From contig CAWGAE010000009.1 in NCBI GenBank assembly GCA_963820395.1, positions 239,154 through 303,153 on the forward strand: DNA of 64,000 nucleotides. Direction: 5' to 3'. Position 1 is the stretch's first letter. Each line of letters opens with the position of its first letter. The stretch comes from DATFVJ01 sp963820395 (GTDB lineage Bacteria > Actinomycetota > Actinomycetes > Streptosporangiales > Streptosporangiaceae). Below are positions 47,088-57,117 of the stretch, one piece after another. The notes below the pieces were generated by a model, which was not told the DNA's origin, did not search any database, and was given only the letters and a program-made list of their open reading frames with translations. The position numbers and the translations under genes were made by a program.

Positions 47088-47715
47088 GGCTCTCCGACCA
47101 GCACCGTCAGGCCTGCGACGTGATGACCAGCCCTCAGGCGCCGGGACAAGATCCCCCGCGGAGCTGTCCGGGGCTGTTCCGACGGGTCGCTGGGCCGATC
47201 TGCGCGCCGAGGCGGCCGATGCGTTCCAGCGTGCCTAGCGGGAGGCTACTAGCAGCGATTGCCGCATGGCTCGCCTTCGCGGATATCGGCCGTGAGCTCG
47301 GGGTGAAGGAGACCGCTCCCAGCGCCAAACTGATTTCCGGGCACGAAAGCACCCAGGAGTAAGCGGCGTCACAGGCAGCACACCGCGATCATGCTCCCCA
47401 GCGGACCTGCCTGCCACTCCGCCACATAATCCAACAGGACCCCGCATGCACCCGGGCTTGACACCCGTGCGCATCCTCCGCCACGCTGGAACCGGTCACG
47501 GCGTCGGCCGACGCACGGGCAGCACGCCCTCCGCCGGACACGTCGGCCCGTGACTACCAGCACGTGGCCCGCAACCCCCAAGTTTCGCGGGACCCTGACG
47601 CGCCAAGACCCACAGACTGATTAGATCCTCGGCAGCCGCAGCACCGCGATATCCAGAATGCCCGGTTCGGAGGAAGATAGACTGAATGTAGGCTGGGGTT
47701 TTGAACAGTAAGGGG
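47088..47715. other. intergenic region, no gene recognised
   Basis: About 630 bp with only weak frames; one helical scrap (LAFADIGRELGVKETA, about 47265-47310) is reminiscent of a helix-turn-helix. Nothing is called. Confidence 0.4.
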
Positions 47716-48306
47716 GTGGCCGTGGCCGTTGGGCCTCAACGCGCTCGCGACTTAGATCTGGCAGCTTCTCGCCTGCCAGTCTTTAAGGCTCGCAGGTCGC
47801 GAAGCCTGGGGGTGTCGGCCGCGATCCTGGTCACCTTCGACGGCGCTATACATGTGGCGGCGTTCGCCGCGGGAAGACTCGTATTTGATAACCGGGGATT
47901 TATGCTACTCGCCTTGGCCGCTGGATGCCTAGCTTGTGATCACTCCTTTGGCTATTCCTCCGAATGGATTCGTGACATTGCGGGAGCCATCAGCATTCGC
48001 TCGCCCCTGAGTGATTTCCAGCTTGCATGGGTTAGGGAGACGGCAGCGTTGGCACGCGAGAACCTTCGGCCGAAGAGATCCAGCGCTCATTTGACTCTGT
48101 CCGGTCGTTCACTTGGAGCATCAACGAAATGCTCCGGAACAAGACTCAACCGTGGCTGGCCCGAGTTCAATGCTAGCTTGTCCGAACTTGAATCAAGATT
48201 GCGTCAGTCGCAAACAAAGATGGGGCGCCGTAAGCGAAATTATTATGGCCGATGGCCTGGATCGGCGACTGGAACCTCGGGACGAAGCTGTCTGATCACT
48301 AACTGA
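47716..48306 (+). CDS. SLATT-type 2-TM membrane protein
   Basis: About 196 aa. Two hydrophobic segments (LGVSAAILVTFDGAIHVAAFAAG; FMLLALAAGCLACDHSF) are followed by FGYSSEWIRD and LSDFQLAWVRETAALA. This is the pattern of SLATT domains (SMODS/SLOG-associated 2-TM proteins), predicted pore-forming effectors of nucleotide-dependent conflict systems. From about 48064 to 48160 the family-like sequence (SAEEIQRSFDSVRSF, INEMLRNKTQPWL) is in another frame, then returns as EFNASLSELESRLRQ. This implies a compensating -1/+1 pair. It lies 19 bp before the HD/Hsp90-like gene. The start is uncertain (GTG 47716 or 47722). Confidence 0.6.
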   Translation: MAVAVGPQRARDLDLAASRLPVFKARRSRSLGVSAAILVTFDGAIHVAAFAAGRLVFDNRGFMLLALAAGCLACDHSFGYSSEWIRDIAGAISIRSPLSDFQLAWVRETAALARENLRPKRSSAHLTLSGRSLGASTKCSGTRLNRGWPEFNASLSELESRLRQSQTKMGRRKRNYYGRWPGSATGTSGRSCLITN

Positions 48307-48325
48307 GTGGCATGGAGCCTGTGTT

Positions 48326-51049
48326 ATGCCTCACGCGTTTGAACAGACGCCGCTGTGGCGGCGTACGCTTGCTGACTGTCCGGGCGACCCGCACTGTGCT
48401 CCTAGGCAGGAACTGTGTTACGAGTACCTCCAGTTCCGGACAAAAGTCGAGCAATTGGCGGCGGATATCGCCCGCTCCATGCCCATGTTCACCGACCACT
48501 CGATTGCCCACATCGACGCTCTTTGGGACACTGCATCGATGGTCTGCGGGGATTTATTCCCGCTCAACGCTGCCGAGTCGTTCGTCCTCGGCGGCGCTTT
48601 TCTCCTCCATGACCTAGGCATGGGCCTTGCATCCTATCCACGTGGCCTGACCAATATCAAATCCGATCCGCATTTCGATGATCTGCTGGCCAGCGCCATG
48701 AACCGCCTGAAACGTGCGGACCCGTCCGCGAGCAGCGAGGCAATCGAGGCTGCTGGACGCGAAGAGACCATCGCTCACCTGCTCAGGCAGCGTCACGCCA
48801 AGCAGGCCGAGCGCCTGATCACCATGCCGTTTGAGACCTCCGACGGCGAGAGGTTCTATCTGCTGGAAAATACCGTCCTCAGGCGGAACTTCGGCTCGCT
48901 GATCGGGAAAATCGCGCACAGCCATTGGTTGGATGTCGATGATCTGAGAGATTTCGAACGGCCACAGGGCTCATGTGTAGATCACCCAGCCGAATGGGAA
49001 GTTGATCCGCTCAAGGTCGCATGCGTGCTCCGGCTGGCCGACGTGGTGCACATTGACCAGCGCCGGGCGCCGACATACCTGCATGCGTTCCGGCCGCAGA
49101 CCGGCATCTCACGCGACCACTGGTACTTCCAGGAGCGCCTGCGTCGGCCGCGAGTGGAAGGGGACCGACTCCAATACACGGCAACTAGCCCGTTTGGCAG
49201 GAACGAAGCGTCGGCGTGGTGGCTTGCCTGGGATACCGTTCAAATAATCAATGTAGAATTGCGTAAGGTCGACGCGCTCTGTGCAGATCTGGGGCGACCG
49301 CGCTTCGCTGTTCGCTCGGTGGCCGGTGCCGACTCGCCGGAGCGGCTGGCGAATTACATCCCTACCTACCAGTGGAGGCCGATCGATGCCCGTCTGCGTG
49401 CTACCCGCGCGAAGGAACTCATCGCCAACCTCGGCGGCAAGGATCTCTACGGCCACAAGCCCGAGGTCGCCATACGGGAACTCATCGCCAACGCCGCCGA
49501 CGCCACCCTCGCCCGTAGTGTGAAGGAAGCTGGCACAGCCAAAGCGGTGACGGTGCGGCTGTTGCAGGAAGACCACGCGTGGTGGCTGATCGTTGAAGAC
49601 CACGGTATCGGTATGGCACCGGAGACGATGGTCGCTGCCCTAACCGACTTCGGCTACTCCCGCTGGCAGACCCCGGAAATGATGGAAGATTTCCCCGGCC
49701 TGCTCACCAGTGGCTTCCAGCCCATCGGCCAATTCGGCATCGGGTTCTTCGCGGTGTTCATGGTCTCTGATGAGGTTGAGGTAAAGAGCCTCGCCTATGA
49801 CGAGGCACGCCGGAGCACCCACGTGCTGGCGTTCCGTAATGGCGTGACTGGGCGACCCCTACTGCGCGAAGCCGATCGCCAAGAGCGCTTGGGTGGTTGC
49901 GGCACAGTCGTCCGTGCCAGGCTCCGCCAAGACCCTCGTTCGATGAATGGGCTATTCAAGACCACCAGTCGTAGCCTGTCCCACACGGAGCTGCTGCACA
50001 GTCGCATCACTCGCATGTGCGCGCTTACCGAGGTGGACATCAATGTCCAAGGTCCCGACGACCCGTATCCCGTCCGTATCGTCCAGGCAGGCGACTGGAC
50101 TCGTATCCCCGCCGCGGAACTATTCGGCAGGCTCTACCGCAGAGAAGAAGCCAGCCACCTTGACCGCGTGATCTATGACGGGTACGAGAAACTGTTCATC
50201 GACCACGCAACTGATCTGCGCGACGCCAACGGCAACATTTGTGGGCGCGCCATGATAGTCTCGGGATTTGAATTATTGTCCACGGGCTTACGGTGGATAA
50301 GACCACCAGAGGCAGTGATCTACGTTCGGGGCCTCCAGTCCGATGAAATCTATTACTGTATGGGCGCGTTCTCCGGTGAGCCGCTTAGGGCTGACCGCCT
50401 CAAAGCGTGGCCGATCGCGAGTCACGACGAGTTCCGGTCGTGGGTGGAGGCCCAGGCGGAGAGAATCCGTGACAGTTCGTCGTCCACGCCCTTCGACCGA
50501 CGGTTCATCGGATACCTCACACGGGCGTTCGGGGCAGTAGCTCCGCGGCTACCGTGCGCTGAGAGTACTGGCGGCCCGCTCGACCGCACCGGCCTGACTG
50601 AATGGCTGAAAAGCCGAGACGAGATCCTGTTGATCGCGCAAGGGACTATAGACTGGTATGACCGGCCGGATCAGAGTCCCTCCTTCTTCACATTCGATGG
50701 CCGCCAGATCCAGCTGCCAGACCAAGGCATCTTGGTGGACCTCAACCCAGAGTGGCTTTTACCTGAGGAAGTGCGCCCCCGGCCCCGAGATGAGCGGTTC
50801 GCAGACGTCGTCGAGCCATCATCGGCCTGGGACCCGCGCACCTGGTGGTACGACACTGGTAACTTCGGATCCGCCGCTCTTGTCGTCCACACCATCGCAG
50901 AGGCCTGGAACATAAACGTAGTGCAAGCAGTCAATCTCATGGAGCCACTACATCTCCACGGTGGTCGCGACCTACGGCCTGAGCTGAAAACGACTGACGG
51001 AGGGACGGTGCGCGTTACCGCAATCCGAATGAGACGACCCGTGGCTTGA
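48326..51049 (+). CDS. HD-domain plus Hsp90-like (GHKL) ATPase protein
   Basis: A 907-aa intact cytosolic protein. Residues about 30-290 are an HD-type phosphohydrolase-like domain (MFTDHSIAHIDALWD, FLLHDLGMGL, LRLADVVHID). Residues about 370-560 are a GHKL ATPase: AIRELIANAADAT as N box, VEDHGIGMAP as G1, GQFGIGFFAVFM as G2, which is the Hsp90/MORC pattern. A middle and C-terminal region of about 350 residues with no recognised domain follows (ending DGGTVRVTAIRM). It is next to a SLATT-type protein. The architecture suggests a conflict or defence protein with ATP-driven clamp motion; substrate and trigger are unknown. Confidence 0.85.
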   Translation: MPHAFEQTPLWRRTLADCPGDPHCAPRQELCYEYLQFRTKVEQLAADIARSMPMFTDHSIAHIDALWDTASMVCGDLFPLNAAESFVLGGAFLLHDLGMGLASYPRGLTNIKSDPHFDDLLASAMNRLKRADPSASSEAIEAAGREETIAHLLRQRHAKQAERLITMPFETSDGERFYLLENTVLRRNFGSLIGKIAHSHWLDVDDLRDFERPQGSCVDHPAEWEVDPLKVACVLRLADVVHIDQRRAPTYLHAFRPQTGISRDHWYFQERLRRPRVEGDRLQYTATSPFGRNEASAWWLAWDTVQIINVELRKVDALCADLGRPRFAVRSVAGADSPERLANYIPTYQWRPIDARLRATRAKELIANLGGKDLYGHKPEVAIRELIANAADATLARSVKEAGTAKAVTVRLLQEDHAWWLIVEDHGIGMAPETMVAALTDFGYSRWQTPEMMEDFPGLLTSGFQPIGQFGIGFFAVFMVSDEVEVKSLAYDEARRSTHVLAFRNGVTGRPLLREADRQERLGGCGTVVRARLRQDPRSMNGLFKTTSRSLSHTELLHSRITRMCALTEVDINVQGPDDPYPVRIVQAGDWTRIPAAELFGRLYRREEASHLDRVIYDGYEKLFIDHATDLRDANGNICGRAMIVSGFELLSTGLRWIRPPEAVIYVRGLQSDEIYYCMGAFSGEPLRADRLKAWPIASHDEFRSWVEAQAERIRDSSSSTPFDRRFIGYLTRAFGAVAPRLPCAESTGGPLDRTGLTEWLKSRDEILLIAQGTIDWYDRPDQSPSFFTFDGRQIQLPDQGILVDLNPEWLLPEEVRPRPRDERFADVVEPSSAWDPRTWWYDTGNFGSAALVVHTIAEAWNINVVQAVNLMEPLHLHGGRDLRPELKTTDGGTVRVTAIRMRRPVA

Positions 51050-51311
51050 ATCGCGCCAATCTCGCCAGCATATTCGGGAGCTGTCCTCGACATTGCTGAC
51101 GCTCCTCGGCGTGCTCACCGGCCAGTGCCTGCTCCGGGAAGACGGTGGCCGTCCACGCCGCCGTCGTCGGCTTGGACGCTTGCCGTAACACCCCTGATCT
51201 ACCTGCCCAACCCCAGGTGGGCGTGTGCGGGATCCACGGCGCGATCTGCAGTTCAGCGTCGCGCTCGACGATGGCGCTTATCTCCAGCTTGAGGAGGTGG
51301 TTTATCACCAT
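51015..51311 (-). CDS. hypothetical protein, convergent with the HD/Hsp90-like gene
   Basis: A 98-aa frame starting at ATG 51311 (MVINHLLKLEISAIVERDAE) and overlapping the end of the ATPase gene by 35 bp. No family is recognised; it could be a relic. Confidence 0.3.
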   Translation of the reverse strand: MVINHLLKLEISAIVERDAELQIAPWIPHTPTWGWAGRSGVLRQASKPTTAAWTATVFPEQALAGEHAEERQQCRGQLPNMLARLARFKPRVVSFGLR

Positions 51312-51468
51312 GAGGTACCGCCGAGGTCTGCCTTGATCGACCGGTCGCGCCGCTCGCGGTCGGTGGGCGTGACGATATCGGGCACGGGAGGCTTGCGGCG
51401 CCACACCCGTCGAGTGTCTCAAGCGTCGGTCACTGCACCGTGCCTCGGCCCGCCGGAAACCTCTGTCG

Positions 51469-52189
51469 TCACGCATCCGCGGGCTCGGCGGATGCCGGTC
51501 GGTGGGGCTCCAGGGCGAGGCTACCTGCGGGTTTGCGTGCGTGCGTGGGATGCGAACCAAGCACCCGAACCGACGCTGCTGTAAGACGTTCCCCGCAGTT
51601 CAGAGGCGTGATAAGACCACGATCACCGCATCTGACCGCACCTGCCAGCGCATCGCCGCTCCCATTCTGCTCCCAGAATCGGACACGGTGGCCCCGGCTA
51701 CCGGACGCGCGGTCCAGGTCGCCACGCGACTGGCGCTCGCTAGCGAGGTTGATCAGCATTTGGCCGAAGTTGGAATTCGACCGGCCGGCCGTGTGGACGG
51801 CCTGCTCGATGAGCTCCTGACCCCGATCCTCCTCACCGAGGAAGTACAGCACCGCATTCCGGTAGAATGCGGCGGTGACGGCCGTCCTTGACCGAGCGGA
51901 TCTGCCCGGAGAGGACTAGGAAGGCTGGCGCACCACCGCAGACGCACTCCTCGCCCGCTCCCCAGGTGATGTCCCAGCCCTTCGGCTTCGCGGGATGGGC
52001 GACGGTGGCGAACCAGGTTGCGGCAGTGGTCTGCCGGATTACATCGGCCAGCACGTCGGCGGTCGCCTTGCCACTCAGCTCAGCAGTAAGGGCATCCTTC
52101 GCCCGGTCGCCGCGGAACACCAGGACGGCCAGGTTGAGGACCCGGCACGTCAGCAGGTAGACGATCTTGAGTAGCACCCGGCAAGCCAA
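51469..52189 (-). pseudogene. broken gene(s): TPR-like end and unknown Cys-containing part
   Basis: Two overlapping minus frames. The first (52189-51833) reads RVLLKIVYLLTCRV, like the start of some IS-linked proteins, then WDITWGAGEECVCGGAPAFLVLSG and VKDGRH. The second, from about 51890, reads AAFYRNAVLYFLGEEDRGQELIEQAVHTA, a TPR-like helical pair, then loses sense. It may be one gene with a frame change near 51885. No function is recognised. Confidence 0.35.
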
Positions 52190-52204
52190 CCATCACTGGG
52201 TCCA

Positions 52205-52668
52205 TCATGTTGGCAACAGTGCAGGTGACCCACCAAATCGAGTATTCGAGCGGCACAGGTTCAGGCCGGCGAGATCGGCTTGCCGCAGGCCGCCGGGGGT
52301 GGCGATCTCGTGTTCGCACAGCACCGTCATGTCGTTCATGCAGCCAAGGACGCTGGTGCCCGCGGTTCTGGCCACGAGCAGCTCCTGCGCTTCCAGCGAG
52401 CCGAAGGTGGCGGCGGGCAGGCCCTCCCGGGCGAGCTCGCGGCCGATCAAGCCAGTCACCAGCCCGTACCTGTCACGCAAATCAGCGGCGCGGACGTCGG
52501 CCTCGAACACGGTGAACAGCGTGCCCGCATGCGTGAGCAGCAGGCACCTGCGGCGGTCGTACCACAGCAGGTTGGCATACCAGTCTTCGGCATCGGGTCG
52601 GGCCCGGGATCGGCGGCCCGTTGCGTCCCAAGAAGGCGCGGCAGCTTCCTGGTGCAGCGCAGGATCAC
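52205..52668 (-). pseudogene. DUF6933-like protein, frameshifted
   Basis: From GTG 52668, ILRCTRKLPRLLG starts the domain. After a -1 shift near 52603, DWYANLLWYDRRRCLLLTHAGTLFTVFEADVRAADL, SVLGCMNDMTVLCEHEIA and GGLRQADLAGLN continue it in the expected order. One missing G in GACCCGATGCC explains the break. The function of the family is unknown; the family number is given from memory of the motif set. Confidence 0.6.
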
Positions 52669-53005
52669 CCCGTGATCGTAGCCGCGGACCAGCATGGCCC
52701 TGCCAAGCAAGCGGTCACGTGCCGGGGCCACGGTCCTCTTGCGCGGTTGCCGGCAACTCTGGGCGCTTGCGAGTGACATCCCCGTCTGAGCGCTGGAACA
52801 ATCGGTGCGGTGAGCCCGCGAAGCCGAGGGCGGCCGCCCAGCCGTGGCCCGCGCCGCCAGCAAGCCCGGAATTCGGCAACAGGCCGCGGCGGCGCGCGCG
52901 GGGTTGTCCGGCCCGCGGGCAATGACCCGGTGCTGGAGGCAGCCGGGGGAGACCACAGACTGCTGGTTCGAGGAGCCAGTACCCGGTGACCGGCGATCAT
53001 GGGCG
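52669..53005. other. intergenic region, no supported gene
   Basis: Open frames run through on both strands but none shows family motifs. Confidence 0.4.
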
Positions 53006-53428
53006 GTGCCCTCGGGACACGGCACCTACCAGGGCCTCGACCTGAATCTGCTCGATCCGGCAGACGAGGACGAACGTACGTTCCTGATCGAAGCGCGGCA
53101 TCCCGAATTCGAAGACGCCCTCCGCAACGATGAGGAAGTGATGGTCGGCGGTGAGCCGTTCAGCCCGCGCCTGCACATCACCCTGCACCAGGTGGTCGCC
53201 AGCCAACTGCTGGCCGGTGACCCGCCCGAGACCTGGCAGACCGTGCAGCGGCTGGCCGCGCTCGGCTACGACTGGCACAACATCATGCACATGATCGCAC
53301 GGGTGGTCAGCGACGACATCTATGCGGCCATAAACGAACGCAAGCCGTTCGACCCGGGCGGCTACGCCAGACGGCTCAACGAACTCCCCGGCGACTGGCC
53401 GCCACCGCACGCACTCGAGCCGCAATGA
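53006..53428 (+). CDS. DUF1841-like protein
   Basis: About 140 aa. GTYQGLDLNLLDPADEDERTFLIEARHPEF, PRLHITLHQVVASQLLAGDPPETWQT and GYDWHNIMHMIARVVSDDIY follow the layout of DUF1841 proteins, with His residues spaced as in that family. The GTG at 53006 is chosen as the first start close to the conserved part; the frame is open upstream and a longer form is possible. The function is unknown. Confidence 0.7.
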   Translation: MPSGHGTYQGLDLNLLDPADEDERTFLIEARHPEFEDALRNDEEVMVGGEPFSPRLHITLHQVVASQLLAGDPPETWQTVQRLAALGYDWHNIMHMIARVVSDDIYAAINERKPFDPGGYARRLNELPGDWPPPHALEPQ

Positions 53429-53936
53429 GGGTCGCTCCAGAATGATCCATAAGGCGCGGCTTGCGAGGCCATAGCGACTACAAGATCCTGGCCATATCGG
53501 CAGGGGTCGGGCGCCAGCTGGGCACTACTTCGGCAACCTTCCTTCCCTGCTTGCCACGCCCAGCGTGTGGCTGTTCTACCTAGCCGTCCAGCCCGCCCAG
53601 GCCGCGGCAGATAGACGCAGTGTCCGTTAACTGCGCGTCCGGATGAGTCGGGGCAGCCATAAACGATGCTTTCTGTTCCACGAGCACGAGCCGCCGCACG
53701 TTCCCGCATCCGCGCTGGCAGTGCCGCGAGTGGGCCATCATGGCGCGCGTGCGCCCATACCTGTTGGCAGGCATCGCCTCTGCCCGTGCGCGGGATAATC
53801 AGCGAGGCGAGGGCCTCAGCCGAACTCGGTCTCAAGCGCGCGCTGCGGGCCGCGGTATTCCTGGCGCCACGTCATGCCGGGCTGAATCGTACGCACCCAA
53901 CGCGGCCGAGTTCCTCGACCGCCGCGCAGGCGGCCG
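53429..53936. other. intergenic region, no gene recognised
   Basis: About 500 bp between DUF1841 and a WD40 scrap. No convincing frame. Confidence 0.4.
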
Positions 53937-54160
53937 CGGGGTGGCGGCGGTGGCGGTCGGCGCGGACGGCCGCCACGCGGTCTCCGGCGGCGAGGACGGG
54001 AGGTGCGGATGTGGGACCTGGAGCAAGGCGCGGCGCTCGCCTCCTTTGCATCCGAGAGCTAGATCACTGTCCTCGCCGCCACACCATCCGGTGCGCGCGT
54101 GATAACCGGCACGTCAACCGGCCCGGTGCATCTCCTCCGCCTGTGCGGATACGAGTGGGG
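53937..54160 (+). pseudogene. WD40-repeat remnant
   Basis: VAAVAVGADGRHAVSGGEDG, then in another frame VRMWDLEQGAALASF and, after an in-frame TAG, ITVLAATPSGARVITGTSTGPVHLLRLCGYE match the last blade of a WD40 propeller. A frame shift and a stop make it a relic. Confidence 0.65.
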
Positions 54161-54329
54161 GTGCGGTGGAAGCTCCGGCGGGGTGACTCGAAGGCGAGAG
54201 GGGCGTTCGCGATGGATGGGCTGAGGTCTGATGAGACTGTGGCGGTGGAGGCGCGGATCGCGGAGGAGCTATTACGAGCCGCGAGGAACGGCTGCAGCGC
54301 CTGCCGCAGGCCCTTCCTGCAGCTACTCG

Positions 54330-54840
54330 CCGAGGTGCTCGCGGCGCTGCGACACGTTGACGACCTCCGACCGGGTCGCCGGGCTGCTCCTGCCACTCTA
54401 CGCCCAGCGGATCGTCAACATCGTCAAGCTCACCGTCGACCATGTCCGCGATGACGGCAGCGGGTCGAGATCATGCTGGGAGCGGGCCCCGGTCGTTCTC
54501 CCCGAGCCGCTGGCCTTTTCCGTGAACTCGCCCTCACCCGCCAAGGTCATGCCAACATCGGCCGCCCCGACACCACATCGTGGCTGTTCTTCGCCGGCCG
54601 TCCTGGACAGCCCATCGGCGACGACCGGCCCGGGATGCGCCTGCAGAGCATCGGGCTGTGCCCCCGCCAGGCCAGATCCACCGCTGTCTTCACCTTCGCC
54701 GCCGAGATCCCGGCTGCGATCCTCGCCCGCATGCTCGGCATCCACATCCAGGTCGCCGTCCAATGGCAACGTGCCTCAGCCGGGACTGGATGACCTGCGC
54801 CGCCGACGTCAGCCGCCGGACGAAAGACTCATGAGACAGG
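54330..54840 (+). pseudogene. tyrosine-recombinase-like remnant
   Basis: SDRVAGLLLPLYAQRIVNIVKLTVDHV, LPEPLA, then in other frames GRPGQPIGDDRPGMRLQSIGL, RQARSTAVFTFAAEIPAAILARMLGIHI, AVQWQRASAG and WMTCAADVSRR follow the C-terminal half of an actinomycete recombinase family related to integrases. There are at least two frame changes. Confidence 0.55.
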
Positions 54841-54872
54841 CATTCAGACAGTGCCAATATCCGACGGTGCCG

Positions 54873-55844
54873 TTACCCACCCTTCCCGACGCCGACGAGA
54901 CCGCACTCGATGCCCTGTCCAAGATCAGGAACCGGGCGTTTCTGGGTTGAGGATGGAGGTTCCTGGTCGTTGCCGAGATTCTCGTCGGCTGGAAACGCGA
55001 TGGATGCGTTGGCTAAGAGGTTCTTCCTGCGCAGTTCGAACCAGATGGTGCGACCGCGCTCGTTACCGCAGTAGCCCCATCGGTCGGCGATCCGCTCGAC
55101 TAGGGCGAGCCCCCGTCCGTCTTCTGCCAGCGCGTCGAGCGGCCGGGCGGCAGGGGCCTTGTCCGAGCCCTCGTCCTTGACGGCGATGATCAGTAAGGTT
55201 TGGTCCCGGTAGATGGTGACGTCGAAGTGGCCGCCGCGGCCGGTTGCGGTGTGTTCCAGGGCGTTGGCGGCCAGTTCGCTGACCAGGAGCATCGCTTCGT
55301 CGAGGACCGGGCATGAGGCAAGGACGCGCCGGGTGAAGTCGCGTGCTTTGGCGATCTGGTCTGCGCGTCCGGCGAAGGCACGCCGTTTGGGGCGGGCGGT
55401 CAGCATGGCGGCTCCGTCATGGCCGGACACGGTAGGCACGGACGCCGGTGTCGACTGGGCCGGCCGTACGCCCTTGTCATCGTGCGGGTCCAGGCGGAAG
55501 GCAACCCGCACGGTTGTGCGTGTCGGCGGGGTCAGATCACGCCAGTGCGACGGGTCAGCGGCCGGAGTTGGGGTGGCCGATCCCGATCGGGTGCATGCCC
55601 GGCGGCATTTGCGCTGATCACCGCTTCCCGGGGCACACGTCAAGACACGCACCAGCGCCCACAGGCCGCTGGAGTCGATGTACGCCAGGCCCGCCAAGTC
55701 CGCGATGACCCGCGGGCCATAGGCGGCCGCTGCGGCCGGCAGATGCGCGGCGACATTCGCCGCATCGGCGAGATCAAGTTCGGCGCGCAAGGCCACGACC
55801 CCGTGGCCGTTGAATTCACGCGTGCTTAAAATCACGTTGAACAT
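54873..55844 (-). CDS. STAS domain-RsbW-like kinase fusion
   Basis: A 323-aa protein; AAGGGGG before ATG 55844. Residues about 1-75 are a STAS (anti-sigma-factor antagonist) domain with the phosphorylatable Ser in YIDSSGLWAL, but its last helix is lost. After a Thr/Pro-rich linker, residues about 150-285 form an RsbW/SpoIIAB-type HATPase (LVSELAANALEHTATG as N box, KDEGSDKAP as G1, DGRGLALVERIADRWG as G2). Antagonist and kinase are normally separate partners. The join may come from a deletion between neighbouring genes. Confidence 0.8.
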   Translation of the reverse strand: MFNVILSTREFNGHGVVALRAELDLADAANVAAHLPAAAAAYGPRVIADLAGLAYIDSSGLWALVRVLTCAPGSGDQRKCRRACTRSGSATPTPAADPSHWRDLTPPTRTTVRVAFRLDPHDDKGVRPAQSTPASVPTVSGHDGAAMLTARPKRRAFAGRADQIAKARDFTRRVLASCPVLDEAMLLVSELAANALEHTATGRGGHFDVTIYRDQTLLIIAVKDEGSDKAPAARPLDALAEDGRGLALVERIADRWGYCGNERGRTIWFELRRKNLLANASIAFPADENLGNDQEPPSSTQKRPVPDLGQGIECGLVGVGKGG

Positions 55845-56246
55845 GGGCGTACCCCCTTGCTGATCAAGCAGCCAGGCGGGGTCTAGACCCAACAGCTAAT
55901 GGCCGGACTTTCCACTGCTGACCTTACGCCGCCTATCCGGCCCGCGTCCCACCAATTTTGCCAAAAGAATCAGGAAAAGGACCGGGTTAAATCCACGATG
56001 GGTCCAATGGTGAGGCGTGCGGATCTTTCAGGGGGTACCAGATACCGGGTCTTCAGGCATATTGGGAGTGTCTGAGATAAGCCGGGATTAATGTGCGCTA
56101 GGAGCTGGCGTTTGCTGAGGTCACGGCGTTGCCTGGGCCCGGCGCGACTGCTGGCCTGGTCGCAGCGGATGGCAGGTGCGTGCGTGAAAAGGGGCCACCG
56201 TCTCACGCTTGGTTGCTGGTAAAGGCGTCCAAGGCTTCAGGAGGCG
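55845..56246. other. intergenic region upstream of the STAS-kinase gene
   Basis: About 400 bp; no gene. The last 100 bp probably contain the left end of the ISKra4 remnant. Confidence 0.4.
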
Positions 56247-56490
56247 GTGGCCGTGGCCGTGGAATCGAGCATCTCACCCGGGCAGGCTGGCGGCGGAGAT
56301 GATGGGGAGGGCACCGGGAGGGAGGCGTTCGGGCCGTCCCGGGCATGCTTTGAGGAGCTGATCACCACGCTCGCCGATCCGGAGGGCGGGCGGCTGACGC
56401 ACGCGCAGCTGGAGGAGCAGCTGGCCATGTTGTCGCGGGATCTGGTGCGCACATTGCACCAGGACTCCCTGGTCGTACGGCTTAGGTGGC
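56247..56490 (+). pseudogene. ISKra4-family transposase N-terminal remnant
   Basis: ACFEELITTLADPEGGRLTHAQLEEQLAMLSRDLVRTLHQD matches the conserved start of ISKra4 transposases, after which the similarity stops. GTG start after AGGAGGCG. The catalytic part is absent. Confidence 0.6.
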
Positions 56491-56580
56491 CGACCTTCCC
56501 GCGCTACGGGGCAGATCCTGGCCGAAGGAACTGGGGGTCACAGCGGTCACTTCCTTCCGCGACTTTCACCCCGCCCGCGA

Positions 56581-56937
56581 GCGTCGATCGTCTGGCCAGC
56601 AAGACGCTGGATTCTCCATTGACCTGGTCCGGGCGGCCCTGAGCCGGAAGTTTCCCCTCCGGATGAACCGATATCCGTGTGGTCCGGGGCCCGGAAGTGC
56701 GTTGAGTCCAGTCCCCGGTGATGCTTTCCTTTCTCGAGCGAAGGAGGCAGCAGGTTGGATGATCGCCACGATGCTGCGGGCGGTAGGCCGGAGTCTTGCC
56801 CGGGCTGGTATCGCTGAATGGCAGGCGACAGGCTTCATCGGATCTTGGCTGAGCTCTCCGCCGGCGGAGGAGACGCGTGGTCCTCAGCCCGGCTGTGCCG
56901 GGTGTGCCGGGTGTGCCCGGGCATCGTCGGGTGAACG
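56581..56937 (+). repeat. copy 1 of a ~360-bp direct repeat
   Basis: Matches 60959-61332 from GTCGATCGTCTGGCCAGCAAG through TGACGCTTTCC-like and GCTGAATGGCAGGCGACAGGCT to CCCGGG(C/T)ATCGTCGGG. Copies differ by scattered substitutions and small indels, so the duplication is not recent. Confidence 0.85.
56819..56931 (+). pseudogene. truncated GAF-ANTAR gene start
   Basis: MAGDRLHRILAELSAGGGD is almost identical to the start of the intact gene at 61219. A 9-bp duplication (CRVCRVC) and a TGA after CPGIVG end the frame. It is part of the direct repeat; the rest of the gene was not duplicated. Confidence 0.8.
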
Positions 56938-57117
56938 GCGCGCGGGTGTGCGCCGCGATCAACGCTATCTGCGACACCTACCGCAGCGGGGGTCAGGGCC
57001 CGGTGGGGGCAAAGTTCGCCGGTGTCTGCGGCTTCGAGGCGCCGGCCGACGGCGCGCCACACGAGCCCGCCGGGCTGGAACCCCCGTCCGCTCAAGAATC
57101 GGCAAACGGCGAACGCA

